From positions 3,098,030 through 3,162,029 of the forward strand of contig NZ_CP011971.1 in assembly GCF_001579945.1 (NCBI RefSeq): 64,000 bases of DNA, read 5' to 3'. Below the pieces are notes generated by a model, which did not search any database, was not told the origin of the DNA, and saw only the letters and a list, made by a program, of their open reading frames with translations. The position numbers and the translations under genes are program-made. Positions 36,971 through 46,491 of the stretch are shown piece by piece. The DNA is from Steroidobacter denitrificans (GTDB lineage: Bacteria; Pseudomonadota; Gammaproteobacteria; Steroidobacterales; Steroidobacteraceae). How positions within the stretch are numbered: the first letter of the stretch is position 1; every line of letters starts with the position of its first letter.

Positions 36971-38722
36971 ATGGCCGCCATGTCCGGAACCGCAGCCGCT
37001 CCTGTCCGCCATCTGCTGGCGCTACTGGCGCTGCTGGCGCATAACGCCTACGCCGGCATCGAGATCCGGATACCGGATGTCGGTACGGCCATCGAAAATA
37101 ATATCCGCGCCTACTTGAGCCTGACCCGGTACGAGGAGCGCAGCGACATCACGGCGCAAACCATGTCGCGCCTGCAGCGCCGTATCGTTTCCGAGACCCG
37201 CCTGGCGCTGGAACCTCTGGGCTACTACGAACCGGAGATCTCCTACGATATTCGGCAGGATGGCGATACCTGGCACGTGCGCATCGATGTGAAACCCGGC
37301 CTACCGGTACGCCTGTCCAAGGTCGAAGTACGAGCCGTCGGCGCGGGCGCGCAGGAGCGCTCGATCCGGGAATACCTGGCTGGCGAGGCGCTCGTGCCCG
37401 GGCTGCGACTCAATCACGGCAACTACGAGCGGGTGAAGACCAACTTGCTGCGCACGGCCAGGAACGAGGGTTATCTGGATGCCCGGCTGAGCCGGCACGA
37501 ATTACTTATCGACCGCGCAACGCGCCAGGCGAACATCGAACTGGAACTCGATACCGGGCCGCGTTACCGCTTCGGCGATATTTCAGTGATACAGGACGTG
37601 ATCAGCGAGAAATCCATGCGGCGGCTGCTGCGCATGCAGGAGGGCGACCCCTATACCTTGGACTCGCTGCTGCGCACCCAGTATGTGCTCGATGACAGCC
37701 AGTATTTTTCCATGGTGGACATCGAGAGCGGCGAACCCGATCGCACCGCTCTCATCGTACCGGTCACGGTAACGGCGGAACCCAACCGCAAGCATCGCTA
37801 CGCCACCAGCCTGGGCTATGGCACCGACACCGATGTTCGCGGCAAATTTACCTGGGACAACCGGCGCGTAAATCACAGCGGGCATCGCTTCAAGCTGCAG
37901 TTGCTGGGTTCCTCGATCGTCAAGGAGCTCAGCGGGCGCTACGTCGTGCCCGTCATGGACATCGCGCTGGAAAAGCTGGAGTTCACCGGTACGATCGTGG
38001 AGGAAGAGCTCGGCGATACTCTCAGTCAGCGCGCCGAGGCAGGCGCCGGTCTGACCCAGGTGCTCGGCCGATGGCAGCGGGTCTTGTTCGTGCGTCTGTC
38101 GAACGAAACGACCACCGAGGTCACCGGTATGCGCCGTACGGATTTTTATGTCTTCCCCGGCATCAGCTACTCCACATTGCCTAACTACATCATCGGAGGC
38201 CGATTGCGGCCCTATCGCCTGTACGGCGAACTGCGCGGCTCGCCCACCACCCTGGGCTCCGATGCATCCTTCCTACAGATACGTCTGCAAGCCGAGAGAG
38301 TGTTCGATCTTGCGCCTCTATGGCACGTGAACCTGCGCGCCGAGATCGGCGCCACGCGCATCGACAACCCGCGGGAGCTGCCGGCATCGCAGCGATTCTT
38401 CGCCGGCGGCGAGCGCAGCGTGCGTGGCTTTGCGCTGAATGAACTGTCTCCGCAACAGAACGGCAAAAGCATCGGCGGGCGGCATCTGGCGACCGGCACG
38501 ATCGAAGTGGTACGCGATCTGCCACGCAATTTCGGCCTGGCTTCCTTTTACGATATCGGCAACGCCTTCGATGACTTCAGCGACCCTCGGCTGGAATACT
38601 CGGCCGGCGTGGGCCTGCGCTACAACGTCGCAGTCGCCAGTTTCGGTGTGGATCTGGCACAGCCCTTGTCCGTCTCGGGCCGTGGTCCACGGCTGCATTT
38701 GTACATCTCCACGCAGTTCTGA
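36971..38722 (+). CDS. tamA: translocation and assembly module subunit TamA
   Basis: A 583-residue outer-membrane protein of the Omp85 family. A signal peptide (ending HNAYA) is followed by three POTRA domains (about 30-270) and a C-terminal 16-strand beta-barrel ending in STQF, with the usual terminal Phe. The barrel carries the Omp85 motif region RFFAGGERSVRGFALNELSP. TamA works with TamB in inserting outer-membrane proteins and in phospholipid transport. tamB follows after 21 bases. Confidence 0.94.
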   Translation: MAAMSGTAAAPVRHLLALLALLAHNAYAGIEIRIPDVGTAIENNIRAYLSLTRYEERSDITAQTMSRLQRRIVSETRLALEPLGYYEPEISYDIRQDGDTWHVRIDVKPGLPVRLSKVEVRAVGAGAQERSIREYLAGEALVPGLRLNHGNYERVKTNLLRTARNEGYLDARLSRHELLIDRATRQANIELELDTGPRYRFGDISVIQDVISEKSMRRLLRMQEGDPYTLDSLLRTQYVLDDSQYFSMVDIESGEPDRTALIVPVTVTAEPNRKHRYATSLGYGTDTDVRGKFTWDNRRVNHSGHRFKLQLLGSSIVKELSGRYVVPVMDIALEKLEFTGTIVEEELGDTLSQRAEAGAGLTQVLGRWQRVLFVRLSNETTTEVTGMRRTDFYVFPGISYSTLPNYIIGGRLRPYRLYGELRGSPTTLGSDASFLQIRLQAERVFDLAPLWHVNLRAEIGATRIDNPRELPASQRFFAGGERSVRGFALNELSPQQNGKSIGGRHLATGTIEVVRDLPRNFGLASFYDIGNAFDDFSDPRLEYSAGVGLRYNVAVASFGVDLAQPLSVSGRGPRLHLYISTQF

Positions 38723-38743
38723 TGGCTGGCATGGTCGATTCCA

Positions 38744-41700
38744 ATGCGTAAAAGCCTGCTCATCGTGTCGATCCTGCTGATCATGCTTCCCGGTACGCTG
38801 ATCGCGGGCCTGTTCTATACCGAAACAGGCCTGGCGCTGATCGCGGGACAGCTGGGACGGCTGGAACGTTTCGGCATTCACGTGCAGGGCGTTTCCGGAA
38901 CGCTCGCCGGTCCCCTGCGGATAGAGCGCTTCGAACTCGACCATCCGCTCGTGCAGGTCATCTCTCACGATATCGTGGTGGACCTGCAGTTGCGCGCCCT
39001 GATACTGCAGACCTTGCGAAGCCGCAGCCTGACGGCGCGCGATACGCAGGTCGTGCTGCACGAACGGCAGGCGCCGTCGCGCGGCGACAGACCGCTGCGC
39101 TTTCTTCCCTCCTATCTGCGCATCGATGCCCGGGGAGTGGACCTGCACGAAGTCCGCTACGTGCACATGAACGGCATGGCGGTGGATGCGCACCGCGTCC
39201 GCGGACAGGCTGCGATCGGCGCGCGGCAGATCGATATCGAAAATACCCGCATCGACGCCGGGCAGTTCGACGCCGCCGGACGACTGCGGCTGCGCGCCGG
39301 GCGAACGCTGTCCTTGCACGGCCATGCGGAGGGACATGTGCGTATGCCACGGGGCGTCGAATATGCACTGACCGGCCGGCTGGACGGTCCGGTGGACCGG
39401 CTCGCGATCCAGGGAGCGTTGCATACCGCCGTCCAGGCTTCCGCCCTGCTCGAAACCGCGACAGGGGCCGCGACCGGGAAGGCCGAGGACCAAACGCCGG
39501 ATGGAACTCGGCCTGAAACACGGGTAGGAACGCAGGCGCGCGCCGAACTCCTGGTCACCCAACCCGAAGGGCGCTGGCACCTCGCGGGACGAATCGAAGC
39601 GGCGGATTTTTCATTGGCTCCGTGGCTGGACGATCCGCCGTTCTCCCTGCGTGATGCCGACCTGAAAATTGCTGCGGATCCGCAGCGCATCGAGGTCGTC
39701 GGCACCTTGGCGATCCCCGAATACGACAGCGGCACGATTTTCATCGATACCGTCGGCGCCTATGCGCAGCATCGGCTACGTATCACCGGCGCCGATCTGG
39801 CGCTCGTAGATTCTCCGGTGAAAGTGCATGCGGCCGGCAGCATCGCCTTCCAGGAAGGGGGACCGACTCTGAGCCTGCAAGCGCGCTGGCAAGCGCTGCA
39901 ATGGCCCCTGCGCACGCTGCCTCCTGGCACCCGGCCAGCGGCACGTACGCTCTATGCACCGCTGCTGGTCAGTCCCGAAGGCACCGCCAGTCTGCAAGGC
40001 AGACTGCCTTACGACTTCACGCTGACGGCACGGATCGAAGGACCGCAGATTCCGGCTGCACTGGGTTCGGCACACGGCCGGCTGTCCGCCCGGACGCTGG
40101 AGGTCGAGCATTATGAGTTGGCGGTGCTCGAAGGCCGCCTCAACGGCTCGGGGCAGCTGCAGTTCGCCCAGCCGCACCGCTGGTGGATCTCGACCCAGGC
40201 CGAGGGTATCAACCCCCGCCAATTGCATGCCGAACTGCCCGGCCGCCTCGACGGGCGGATGCACGCGGGCGGCGCCGGCTTGGACCCGCAGGCAAACTTC
40301 ACGCTCGTGGTCGACGAATTGACCGGAAAACTGCGTTCACAGGATCTGCGTGCCCATGGCGAATTCAGGCGCAATCGCACCGGTTGGGCCGTGCGCGGCG
40401 CGCGGCTCGACTACGCTGATGCTGCATTCAGGCTCGATGCCAGCCTGGACGATCGGATCGACGCACGCTGGGCACTGCATGCGCCTCGTCTGGAAAAGCT
40501 CTGGCCGGGGTTGCAAGGTGCGATCGACTTCTCCGGCGCCGCCGGCGGTGATTCCACGGCACCACGGATCGCGGCAACCGCCCGAGGTACGGCGCTGGGG
40601 TATCAGGAGTGGGCGTTACGGTCCTTGGATCTCGATCTCGGTATCGGTATCGACGGCGACGGCGACGGCGCTGATGAGGCTGTTGATGCCCGCCGCGGCC
40701 TGGCGGGCAATACCGCCGCTGATGCGGACTCGGACGACCTGGCTTCGGGCGGCGATACCCCGAGCGGCACGCCTTCCTCGCGTCTGCGGTTGCACGCCCG
40801 CGGGCTGGCATACGGCGAGGTACGGATCGATGCGTTGGATGTCGACGGCGATGGAACGCCCGGTGCGCATCGCATCGACGTCGAACTCGCCGGTGTCGCC
40901 ACGCGCGCGCGCGCGCCGGCGCCGTATGCCCGGATGAGAATCGATGGACGCTATATCCGCCGGCGCTGGGATGCGCTGCTCACGATGACGCAGCTCTCGA
41001 CGGGTTTGCCGAAGGATGAGATCAGCACACCCGGGCCGGCGCGCATCCTGGTATCCAGAGATCGCGTGACGGTGAACGATTTGTGCCTGGTTGCCGGCGC
41101 GGGCCGCCTCTGCGCCGATGGCCGCTGGGAGCGCCGCGGTTCCTGGGAAGGGATCGTGGCGGGCTACGAAATACCCCTGGCGCTGATACTGCCTTCCCGC
41201 ATGGCGGACGCAGAGTACGCCGGCCGTATCGAGGGCCGTGCGAGAGTTTTCGGATCGGCCGGCGAAACTTGGCAGGCGGATGCCGGCATGCGCATCGTCG
41301 ACGCCGCGATTCTCTACCGGCCACAAACCGGCGAGACGGAAACGCTGCACCTGGGCACCGGCGGCCTGGCTGCGACCGCAACGCCGCAGCGCGTGGATTT
41401 CTCTTTTGGTCTGCAGGCATTCACCGATACGTACGTCTACGCGAATGCACATCTGCGGCGTGACGGTGCCGGCCTGATGCATCTGCCGCTGAGCGCCGAG
41501 GTGCGTGCCCGTGCAGCCGATGCGAACATCCTGCCGCTGTTTTTTCCCGAAGTCGATCATGCTGCCGGCCTGTTCACCGCGAACATCGGCATCACGGGCA
41601 CGCTGGCGCGGCCCGAATTGCGCGGCCGGCTGGCCCTGGCCGACGGCGAGTTCGACTCCTACCGGATCAACCTGGCGTTGCGCGGGCTGAGCTTGACCGC

Positions 41701-42748
41701 GGACCTGGATGAGAATTGGATCGACCTGCAAGGCAGCGCGCACGCCGGCAACGGGCGTCTCGATATCGACGGCAGACTGGCTTGGCAGGAAGGTGAATCC
41801 CGCGGCAATCTGCACCTGCATGGCGTGGATCTGCTGGTGGCGGACCTCCCCGACTATCGCGTGATCGCCGCGCCGGACCTGCAATTCCGCATCGACGGCA
41901 GGCAGATCGGCATCACCGGTGAGGTGATCATTCCCAGCGCACGCATACAGCCGGCGCAGATCGGTGGTGCGGTACGGCTTTCGGAAGATGCCCGCTACGT
42001 AGGCGAGCACGCGGCCGAAACGGCCGGGCGTTACGACGTACACAGCGATGTGCGCATCGTGATGGGCGACGACGTACGCATCGACGCCTTCGGGCTGCAG
42101 GGCCGCATCCAGGGCGCAGTCGGTACGATTCTACACACCGGCGATACGCCCAGGGGACGCGGCGAACTGTCGGTTGCGGAGGGCCGCTACGAAGCCTATG
42201 GCCAAAAGCTCGACATCAATCGCGGCCGCCTGCTGTTCGATACCTCGTCACTGGACGATCCCGGTCTCGACATGGAAGCGCGGCGCGACCTCGACACGGT
42301 GACCGTCGGGTTGAACGTGCGCGGCACCTTGCGTGAACCGCGCCTGACCTTTTTTTCCGATCCCTCCATGCCGCAGACGCAGATCGTATCCTACCTGCTG
42401 ACCGGCCGATCCATGGACACGATGCGCAGCGGGGATCGCATGACCATGGACTCGGCGCGCGGCTCGCTGGCTTACCAGGGCGGCGGCCTGCTCGCCTCCC
42501 AGATCGGGCGCCGGCTGGGATTCGAGGAGGTGGGCGTCGAAAGCACCGTGGACAGCACCGGCGAAGACAATACCTCGCTGGTGATCGGCAAGTTCCTTTC
42601 GCCGCGGCTGTTCATCAGCTACGGCATCTCGCTCACCGAATCGATCAACACCTTGAAACTGCGCTACACGATCAGCGACCGATGGATCTTCCGCACCGAA
42701 GCGGGCGAAAACCAGAGCGCCGATCTGGAGTACACGATCGAACGCTGA
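38744..42748 (+). CDS. tamB: translocation and assembly module subunit TamB
   Basis: A 1334-residue protein with one N-terminal membrane helix (LLIVSILLIMLPGTLIAGLFY), a very long beta-rich region and the C-terminal TamB (DUF490) domain (GRGELSVAEGRYEAYGQKLDINRGRLLFD ... QTQIVSYLLTGRS). The repeated beta units form a hydrophobic groove bridging inner and outer membrane and moving lipids. Length is near the E. coli protein (about 1260). Around residues 630-690 there is an acidic, low-complexity insertion (IDGDGDGADEAVDA...). It forms an operon with tamA. Confidence 0.94.
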   Translation: MRKSLLIVSILLIMLPGTLIAGLFYTETGLALIAGQLGRLERFGIHVQGVSGTLAGPLRIERFELDHPLVQVISHDIVVDLQLRALILQTLRSRSLTARDTQVVLHERQAPSRGDRPLRFLPSYLRIDARGVDLHEVRYVHMNGMAVDAHRVRGQAAIGARQIDIENTRIDAGQFDAAGRLRLRAGRTLSLHGHAEGHVRMPRGVEYALTGRLDGPVDRLAIQGALHTAVQASALLETATGAATGKAEDQTPDGTRPETRVGTQARAELLVTQPEGRWHLAGRIEAADFSLAPWLDDPPFSLRDADLKIAADPQRIEVVGTLAIPEYDSGTIFIDTVGAYAQHRLRITGADLALVDSPVKVHAAGSIAFQEGGPTLSLQARWQALQWPLRTLPPGTRPAARTLYAPLLVSPEGTASLQGRLPYDFTLTARIEGPQIPAALGSAHGRLSARTLEVEHYELAVLEGRLNGSGQLQFAQPHRWWISTQAEGINPRQLHAELPGRLDGRMHAGGAGLDPQANFTLVVDELTGKLRSQDLRAHGEFRRNRTGWAVRGARLDYADAAFRLDASLDDRIDARWALHAPRLEKLWPGLQGAIDFSGAAGGDSTAPRIAATARGTALGYQEWALRSLDLDLGIGIDGDGDGADEAVDARRGLAGNTAADADSDDLASGGDTPSGTPSSRLRLHARGLAYGEVRIDALDVDGDGTPGAHRIDVELAGVATRARAPAPYARMRIDGRYIRRRWDALLTMTQLSTGLPKDEISTPGPARILVSRDRVTVNDLCLVAGAGRLCADGRWERRGSWEGIVAGYEIPLALILPSRMADAEYAGRIEGRARVFGSAGETWQADAGMRIVDAAILYRPQTGETETLHLGTGGLAATATPQRVDFSFGLQAFTDTYVYANAHLRRDGAGLMHLPLSAEVRARAADANILPLFFPEVDHAAGLFTANIGITGTLARPELRGRLALADGEFDSYRINLALRGLSLTADLDENWIDLQGSAHAGNGRLDIDGRLAWQEGESRGNLHLHGVDLLVADLPDYRVIAAPDLQFRIDGRQIGITGEVIIPSARIQPAQIGGAVRLSEDARYVGEHAAETAGRYDVHSDVRIVMGDDVRIDAFGLQGRIQGAVGTILHTGDTPRGRGELSVAEGRYEAYGQKLDINRGRLLFDTSSLDDPGLDMEARRDLDTVTVGLNVRGTLREPRLTFFSDPSMPQTQIVSYLLTGRSMDTMRSGDRMTMDSARGSLAYQGGGLLASQIGRRLGFEEVGVESTVDSTGEDNTSLVIGKFLSPRLFISYGISLTESINTLKLRYTISDRWIFRTEAGENQSADLEYTIER

Positions 42749-42845
42749 GATTCCGGTATCGTCGGCGCCAAAGCACACGATCGGGCGCCGCGCACCGGCC
42801 TCGCCCTGGATCGCGCGACATCTCCGGAAATCCGGTGCGCGACCC

Positions 42846-43475
42846 TCAATCGAACTCGGTCGGCAGTTCACGATGCAGATGATGCTGGTACATGCGCCGA
42901 AGCTGCGCCGCGGTCACCCGCCCGGTGGACAGTTCGGGCAGGGCATCCAGCGCAAAAAACTCCACGCCGGTGGTTTCATAACTGGTGCGCGCCTCGCCGC
43001 CGGTCAGTTCGCAAATGAAAAAGAGCTTCCAGGAATGGAATAGGAACGGAGGGTGGTCGTGCTTGTCGCGATCGTATACCGCAGCCAGCTTGACCGCGCG
43101 AGCCGTGAAGCCCGACTCCTGTTCTATTTCCTTCTCGACCGCATGCGCCGGGGCATCGTTGACGTCGGCCCAGCCGCCCGGCACCGTCCACTTGCCGTCG
43201 GCACGCTCACGCACCATCAACAGGCGATCGCCCTGGAAAATCATCCCGCGTACATCGATCTTGGGCGTCGCATAGCCGTCTTCCACGAACCAGCGGCAGT
43301 GTACATCCTCCGTCCCCAAGGTCGATTCGCTGGCCAGCAGCCGTTCGGCGATATCCGCTACTTCACGATAACGTTCGCGATCGTATTCCTGCTCGCTGAA
43401 ATGCAGGCCCGTCTGGGACAGTGCCAGCAGGCGTCGTGAAAGTTCGAGTATCGAGCGGATCTGATCTTTTGCCAT
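42846..43475 (-). CDS. Nudix hydrolase with N-terminal domain
   Basis: A 209-residue protein. Residues about 5-60 match the helical N-terminal domain found before some Nudix domains (RSILELSRRLLALSQTGLHFSEQEYDRERYREV). The Nudix core (PKIDVRGMIFQGDRLLMVRERADGKWTVPGGW) follows. The box itself is degenerate: the first Glu is Asp and the Arg is Lys in GGWADVNDAPAHAVEKEIEQ, while the metal-binding Glu pair is kept. Relatives act on ADP-ribose or CDP-choline. The frame is open to 43874, but ATG 43475 fits the family start. Confidence 0.85.
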   Translation of the reverse strand: MAKDQIRSILELSRRLLALSQTGLHFSEQEYDRERYREVADIAERLLASESTLGTEDVHCRWFVEDGYATPKIDVRGMIFQGDRLLMVRERADGKWTVPGGWADVNDAPAHAVEKEIEQESGFTARAVKLAAVYDRDKHDHPPFLFHSWKLFFICELTGGEARTSYETTGVEFFALDALPELSTGRVTAAQLRRMYQHHLHRELPTEFD

Positions 43476-43584
43476 GACTATCTTCCGAAGCCGTCGTCCA
43501 CACCACGCTGCAGCGCGCACTGTACAGGCGCGGCGATGCAGTATCATGTGATCGCACCGCCAAATCCCACTGTCGTCTCTGCCG

Positions 43585-44522
43585 ATGAATTCATCCGACG
43601 AGGGCGCTTTGCGTCCACCCGCCGCAGGCCTGGATGGCCGTGGCCTGTCCGCGACTGCGGCAGCCTTTTTTATCTGGGGACTGCTGCCCTTGTACATCAA
43701 GGCGCTGAGCGACGTGCCGGCATGGCAGTTCGCGACACACCGCCTGGTATGGGGTTGCCTGTTTGCAATCGGTCTGCTGGCGATCGGCGGCGCCCTGGGC
43801 GGGGTGCGTACCGCGCTGGCGGTCCCTCGGATCCGCTGGCGCCTGGCGGTCAGCGCCACGCTGGTGACGCTCAACTGGACCCTCTACATCTGGGGGATCG
43901 GCACCGGGCGCGTGGTGGAGACCAGTCTCGGCTATTCATCAACCCGCTGCTGAACGTCCTGATCGGGGTGCTGTTCCTGTCGGAACGGCTCAATCACGCC
44001 CAATGGCTCGCCGTGACGATCGCCGCCGCCGGAGTGCTCTACCTGACCTGGACGGCCGGGCAGCCGCCGTGGATCGCCCTGGCCCTGGCCCTAAGCTTCA
44101 GCCTGTACGGCCTGGTGCGAAAAGTCGTTGCGGTCGAAGCACTGCCCGGATTCGCCGCCGAAACCTTGCTGATCATGCCCGTCGGCGTGGCTTTCCTGTT
44201 GTGGTGCGAGTTCACGGGAGCCGGCGCTTTCGGTCATGGTGGTCTCGGCCATGGTCTTTTGTTGATGTTCGGCGGACCGCTGACCGCGATTCCGCTGGTG
44301 TTGTTTGCGTTCGGCGCCCGGCGCATTCCGTACTCGACGGTCGGGCTGCTGCAATACATCGGCCCCACGATCCAGCTCAGCCTCGGCGTGCTGGTCTTCC
44401 ATGAACCCTTCCACGGCCCCCGCGCGATCGGTTTCGGCATCATCTGGCTGGCACTGGCGATCTATGTCCTCGATGGCCTGTGGCGGTCGCGAAAGATGCG
44501 CCTGAATACCGCTCCCTGGTGA
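43585..44522 (+). pseudogene. rarD: rarD-like EamA transporter broken by a one-base frameshift
   Basis: Reading from ATG 43585 gives a normal RarD N-terminus (FFIWGLLPLYIKALSDVPAW ... LNWTLYIWGIGTGRVVETSLGY) and then a stop at 43953. The other frame continues exactly where RarD should, FINPLLNVLIGVLFLSERL, to 44522. Adding one T to the pair at 43935-43936 would restore an intact ~312-residue protein with ten membrane helices (chloramphenicol-sensitivity protein RarD, EamA family). This is either a true loss-of-function deletion or a sequencing error in a short T-run. The rest is undamaged, which suggests that any inactivation is recent. Confidence 0.88.
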
Positions 44523-44535
44523 AACGGGCGGTGCC

Positions 44536-44564
44536 TTGATTATTGCATAATTATGCATTAGACT
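44536..44564 (+). promoter_or_regulatory. sigma-70-like promoter of argR overlapping ARG boxes
   Basis: TTGATT (44536-44541) and TAGACT (44559-44564) lie 17 bases apart, each matching four of six consensus positions. Both ArgR boxes cover this promoter, so bound ArgR would block RNA polymerase. Confidence 0.5.
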
Positions 44565-44579
44565 TGCATTTTTATTCAA
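44542..44579. promoter_or_regulatory. two tandem ARG boxes (ArgR operator)
   Basis: Box 1 has the perfect palindrome TGCATAATTATGCA (44544-44557). Box 2 is TGCATTTTTATTCA (44565-44578). Both fit the TGAAT/ATTCA-type ArgR consensus. Their centres are 21 bp apart, the spacing of paired boxes bound by one ArgR hexamer in E. coli. They predict autoregulation of argR and arginine control of the genes behind it. Confidence 0.85.
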
Positions 44580-44608
44580 AGCGCTATTTTCGAAAGCAAC
44601 GCTCCAGC

Positions 44609-45061
44609 ATGATGGCGGAACTTCATCAATCCGTTTCGCGGCGCGCCGCCATCCTGCGAATCCTGCGGGAGTCGGTGGTGCGCAACCAGGATGAGTTGGT
44701 GAAGGCACTGCACCGGCAGGGTTTCGATGCGACTCAGTCCAGCGTCAGCCGTGATCTGCGTGAACTGGGCGTCGTGAAAGGCGGCGATCGCTATATGGCG
44801 CCTCCGGACGAGCGGGCAGCCGCCAATCCGTTCGCGGCGGTGGCGAATTTCGTCACGGCAGTGCGTACCGCCGGGAGTTCGCTGACCGTGGTGAAGACTA
44901 CGACCGGCACGGCACAGAGCGTCGCCGTGGCGATCGATGCCGCGCAATGGCCGGAAATCGTCGGAACGATTTCCGGCGACGACACGATTTTCATCGCCAC
45001 GAATGAACGGCGCGAGCAGCGGGTGCTGCGTGACCGCCTGCGGGCGATTTTCGGAGTATGA
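44609..45061 (+). CDS. argR: arginine repressor
   Basis: A 150-residue ArgR. The winged-helix DNA-binding half has RRAAILRILRESVVRNQDELVKAL and the hallmark TQSSVSRDLRELGVVK. The C-terminal arginine-binding, hexamer-forming half has TTTGTAQSVAVAIDAAQWPEIVGTISGDDTIFIAT, with the GTISGDDT arginine site. ATG 44609 lies about 30 bases after two ARG boxes; the open frame before it would start inside the boxes. It heads the arginine cluster, with argG 133 bases downstream. Confidence 0.95.
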   Translation: MMAELHQSVSRRAAILRILRESVVRNQDELVKALHRQGFDATQSSVSRDLRELGVVKGGDRYMAPPDERAAANPFAAVANFVTAVRTAGSSLTVVKTTTGTAQSVAVAIDAAQWPEIVGTISGDDTIFIATNERREQRVLRDRLRAIFGV

Positions 45062-45149
45062 ATGCCCGTCGGCCGCGCGGCCCGACCTGAAAGACCTGGC
45101 CCATGAACAATCTGCTGCTCCCTGCAATCCCACGAGACGATCTTCAAAA

Positions 45150-45178
45150 CCATTCACCTTCAGCCATTCACCTTCAGC
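45150..45178. repeat. 14-bp direct repeat between argR and argG
   Basis: CATTCACCTTCAGC occurs twice without gap (45151-45164, 45165-45178), 17 bases before argG. Each copy contains an ATTCA half-site, but no full ARG box is formed. It lies where the argG ribosome site would be expected. Confidence 0.8.
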
Positions 45179-45194
45179 GAACCGATTTCCAACC

Positions 45195-46442
45195 ATGAGC
45201 GAAGCAGCACCACTACCCGCAGGCGACGAGCCTGTCCTTCTGGCCTTCTCCGGCGGACTGGATACATCCTTCCTGGTGCCCTGGCTGCGCGAAACCCATG
45301 GCCGGCCGATCATCACCATGACCGTGGATACCGGCGGCATCGACGCGCAGGCCGCCAAGGTCCTGGATGAGCGCGCTCGCGCACTGGGCGCACAGGACCA
45401 CATCCTGGTATCCGCCAAGCAGGACTACTTCGAGCAAGTGATCAAGTACCTGATCATGGGCAACGTCAAGCGGGGCCAGATGTATCCGCTGTGCGTGGGT
45501 GCCGAACGCGTCATGCAGGCGCAAACCATCGCGGAGCACGCCCGCCGGCTCGGCACGCACATCGTCGCTCATGGGTGCACCGCCGCGGGCAACGATCAAG
45601 TGCGCTTCGAAGTCGCACTGCGTACCCTGGCGCCGGAGTTGACCATTCTCGCTCCCGTGCGCGATCAGGCCTTCAAGCGCCCCGCACAACTGCAGTATCT
45701 CGAGGAGCGTCAGCTGCCGATCCCGCCCCATGGCGCGGCGTACTCCATCAACCGCGGTCTGTGGGGCGTGACGATCGGCGGCACCGAAACGCTGACCTCC
45801 GAGGGCAGCCTTCCCGAGAGCGCCTGGGTGCTCTCGAAGGATGCCCACATGAATCCCGCCGCCGCCGAATCTCATACGATTGGCTTCGAACGCGGTCTGC
45901 CCTGCAGCCTGGACGGCACGTCTCTCGGCGCGGTCGAAATCATCGAACGGCTGGAAACGATCGGCGCGAAGTTCGGCGTGGGCCGGGGGATCCATCTCGG
46001 CGATACGATCATCGGTACCAAAGGCCGCGTTGCATTCGAGGCGCCGGCCGCAGAAGTGCTGATCAACGCCCATCGCGAACTGGAAAAGCTGGTCATGACC
46101 GGCCGCCAGCAGCGCATCAAGGAAATGCTGTCCGGACCCTACGGCGACCTCGTGCACGAAGGCCAGCACCTGGATCCGGTGTGCCGGGACATCGAGGCGC
46201 TGTTCAGCGCCTCCCAGGCACGTGTCAGCGGCACCGTAAGCGTGTCGTATCGTCCAGGCAGCGCCTTCATCGCCGGCGTCAGCTCGCCCTACTCCCTGAT
46301 GGCGGCGTCCAAGGGCGTCTATGGTGAAGCCGCCGGTGAATGGAGCGCGGCCGACGCGCTGGGTTTCTCCAAGATGCTGGGACTGCCGGGCATGTTCTGG
46401 ATGCGCGCCGGCCGGAACGCCTCCGGGGACTCTTCGACGTGA
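45195..46442 (+). CDS. argG: argininosuccinate synthase
   Basis: A 415-residue cytosolic enzyme joining citrulline and aspartate at the cost of ATP. It has the N-type pyrophosphatase motif AFSGGLDTS near the start and family stretches HGCTAAGNDQVRFEVALR and WGVTIGGTETLTSEG. The start at ATG 45195 (MSEAAPLPAGDEPVLL) is near the conserved domain; the frame is open upstream without protein character. It follows argR and precedes the unknown P-loop gene by 49 bases. Confidence 0.94.
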   Translation: MSEAAPLPAGDEPVLLAFSGGLDTSFLVPWLRETHGRPIITMTVDTGGIDAQAAKVLDERARALGAQDHILVSAKQDYFEQVIKYLIMGNVKRGQMYPLCVGAERVMQAQTIAEHARRLGTHIVAHGCTAAGNDQVRFEVALRTLAPELTILAPVRDQAFKRPAQLQYLEERQLPIPPHGAAYSINRGLWGVTIGGTETLTSEGSLPESAWVLSKDAHMNPAAAESHTIGFERGLPCSLDGTSLGAVEIIERLETIGAKFGVGRGIHLGDTIIGTKGRVAFEAPAAEVLINAHRELEKLVMTGRQQRIKEMLSGPYGDLVHEGQHLDPVCRDIEALFSASQARVSGTVSVSYRPGSAFIAGVSSPYSLMAASKGVYGEAAGEWSAADALGFSKMLGLPGMFWMRAGRNASGDSST

Positions 46443-46491
46443 GCCTGCGCTCACCATACCTGTACTCATTGCGCCTGCGAGCGGACACTCC

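Noticed and set aside
40616-42043. Long minus-strand reading frame opposite tamB
   Set aside because: Antisense artefact of GC-rich coding DNA; TamB is clearly the real product.
43900-43960. Programmed frameshifting in rarD
   Set aside because: No slippery heptamer, downstream hairpin or ribosome-site stimulator was seen; a simple base deletion explains the break.
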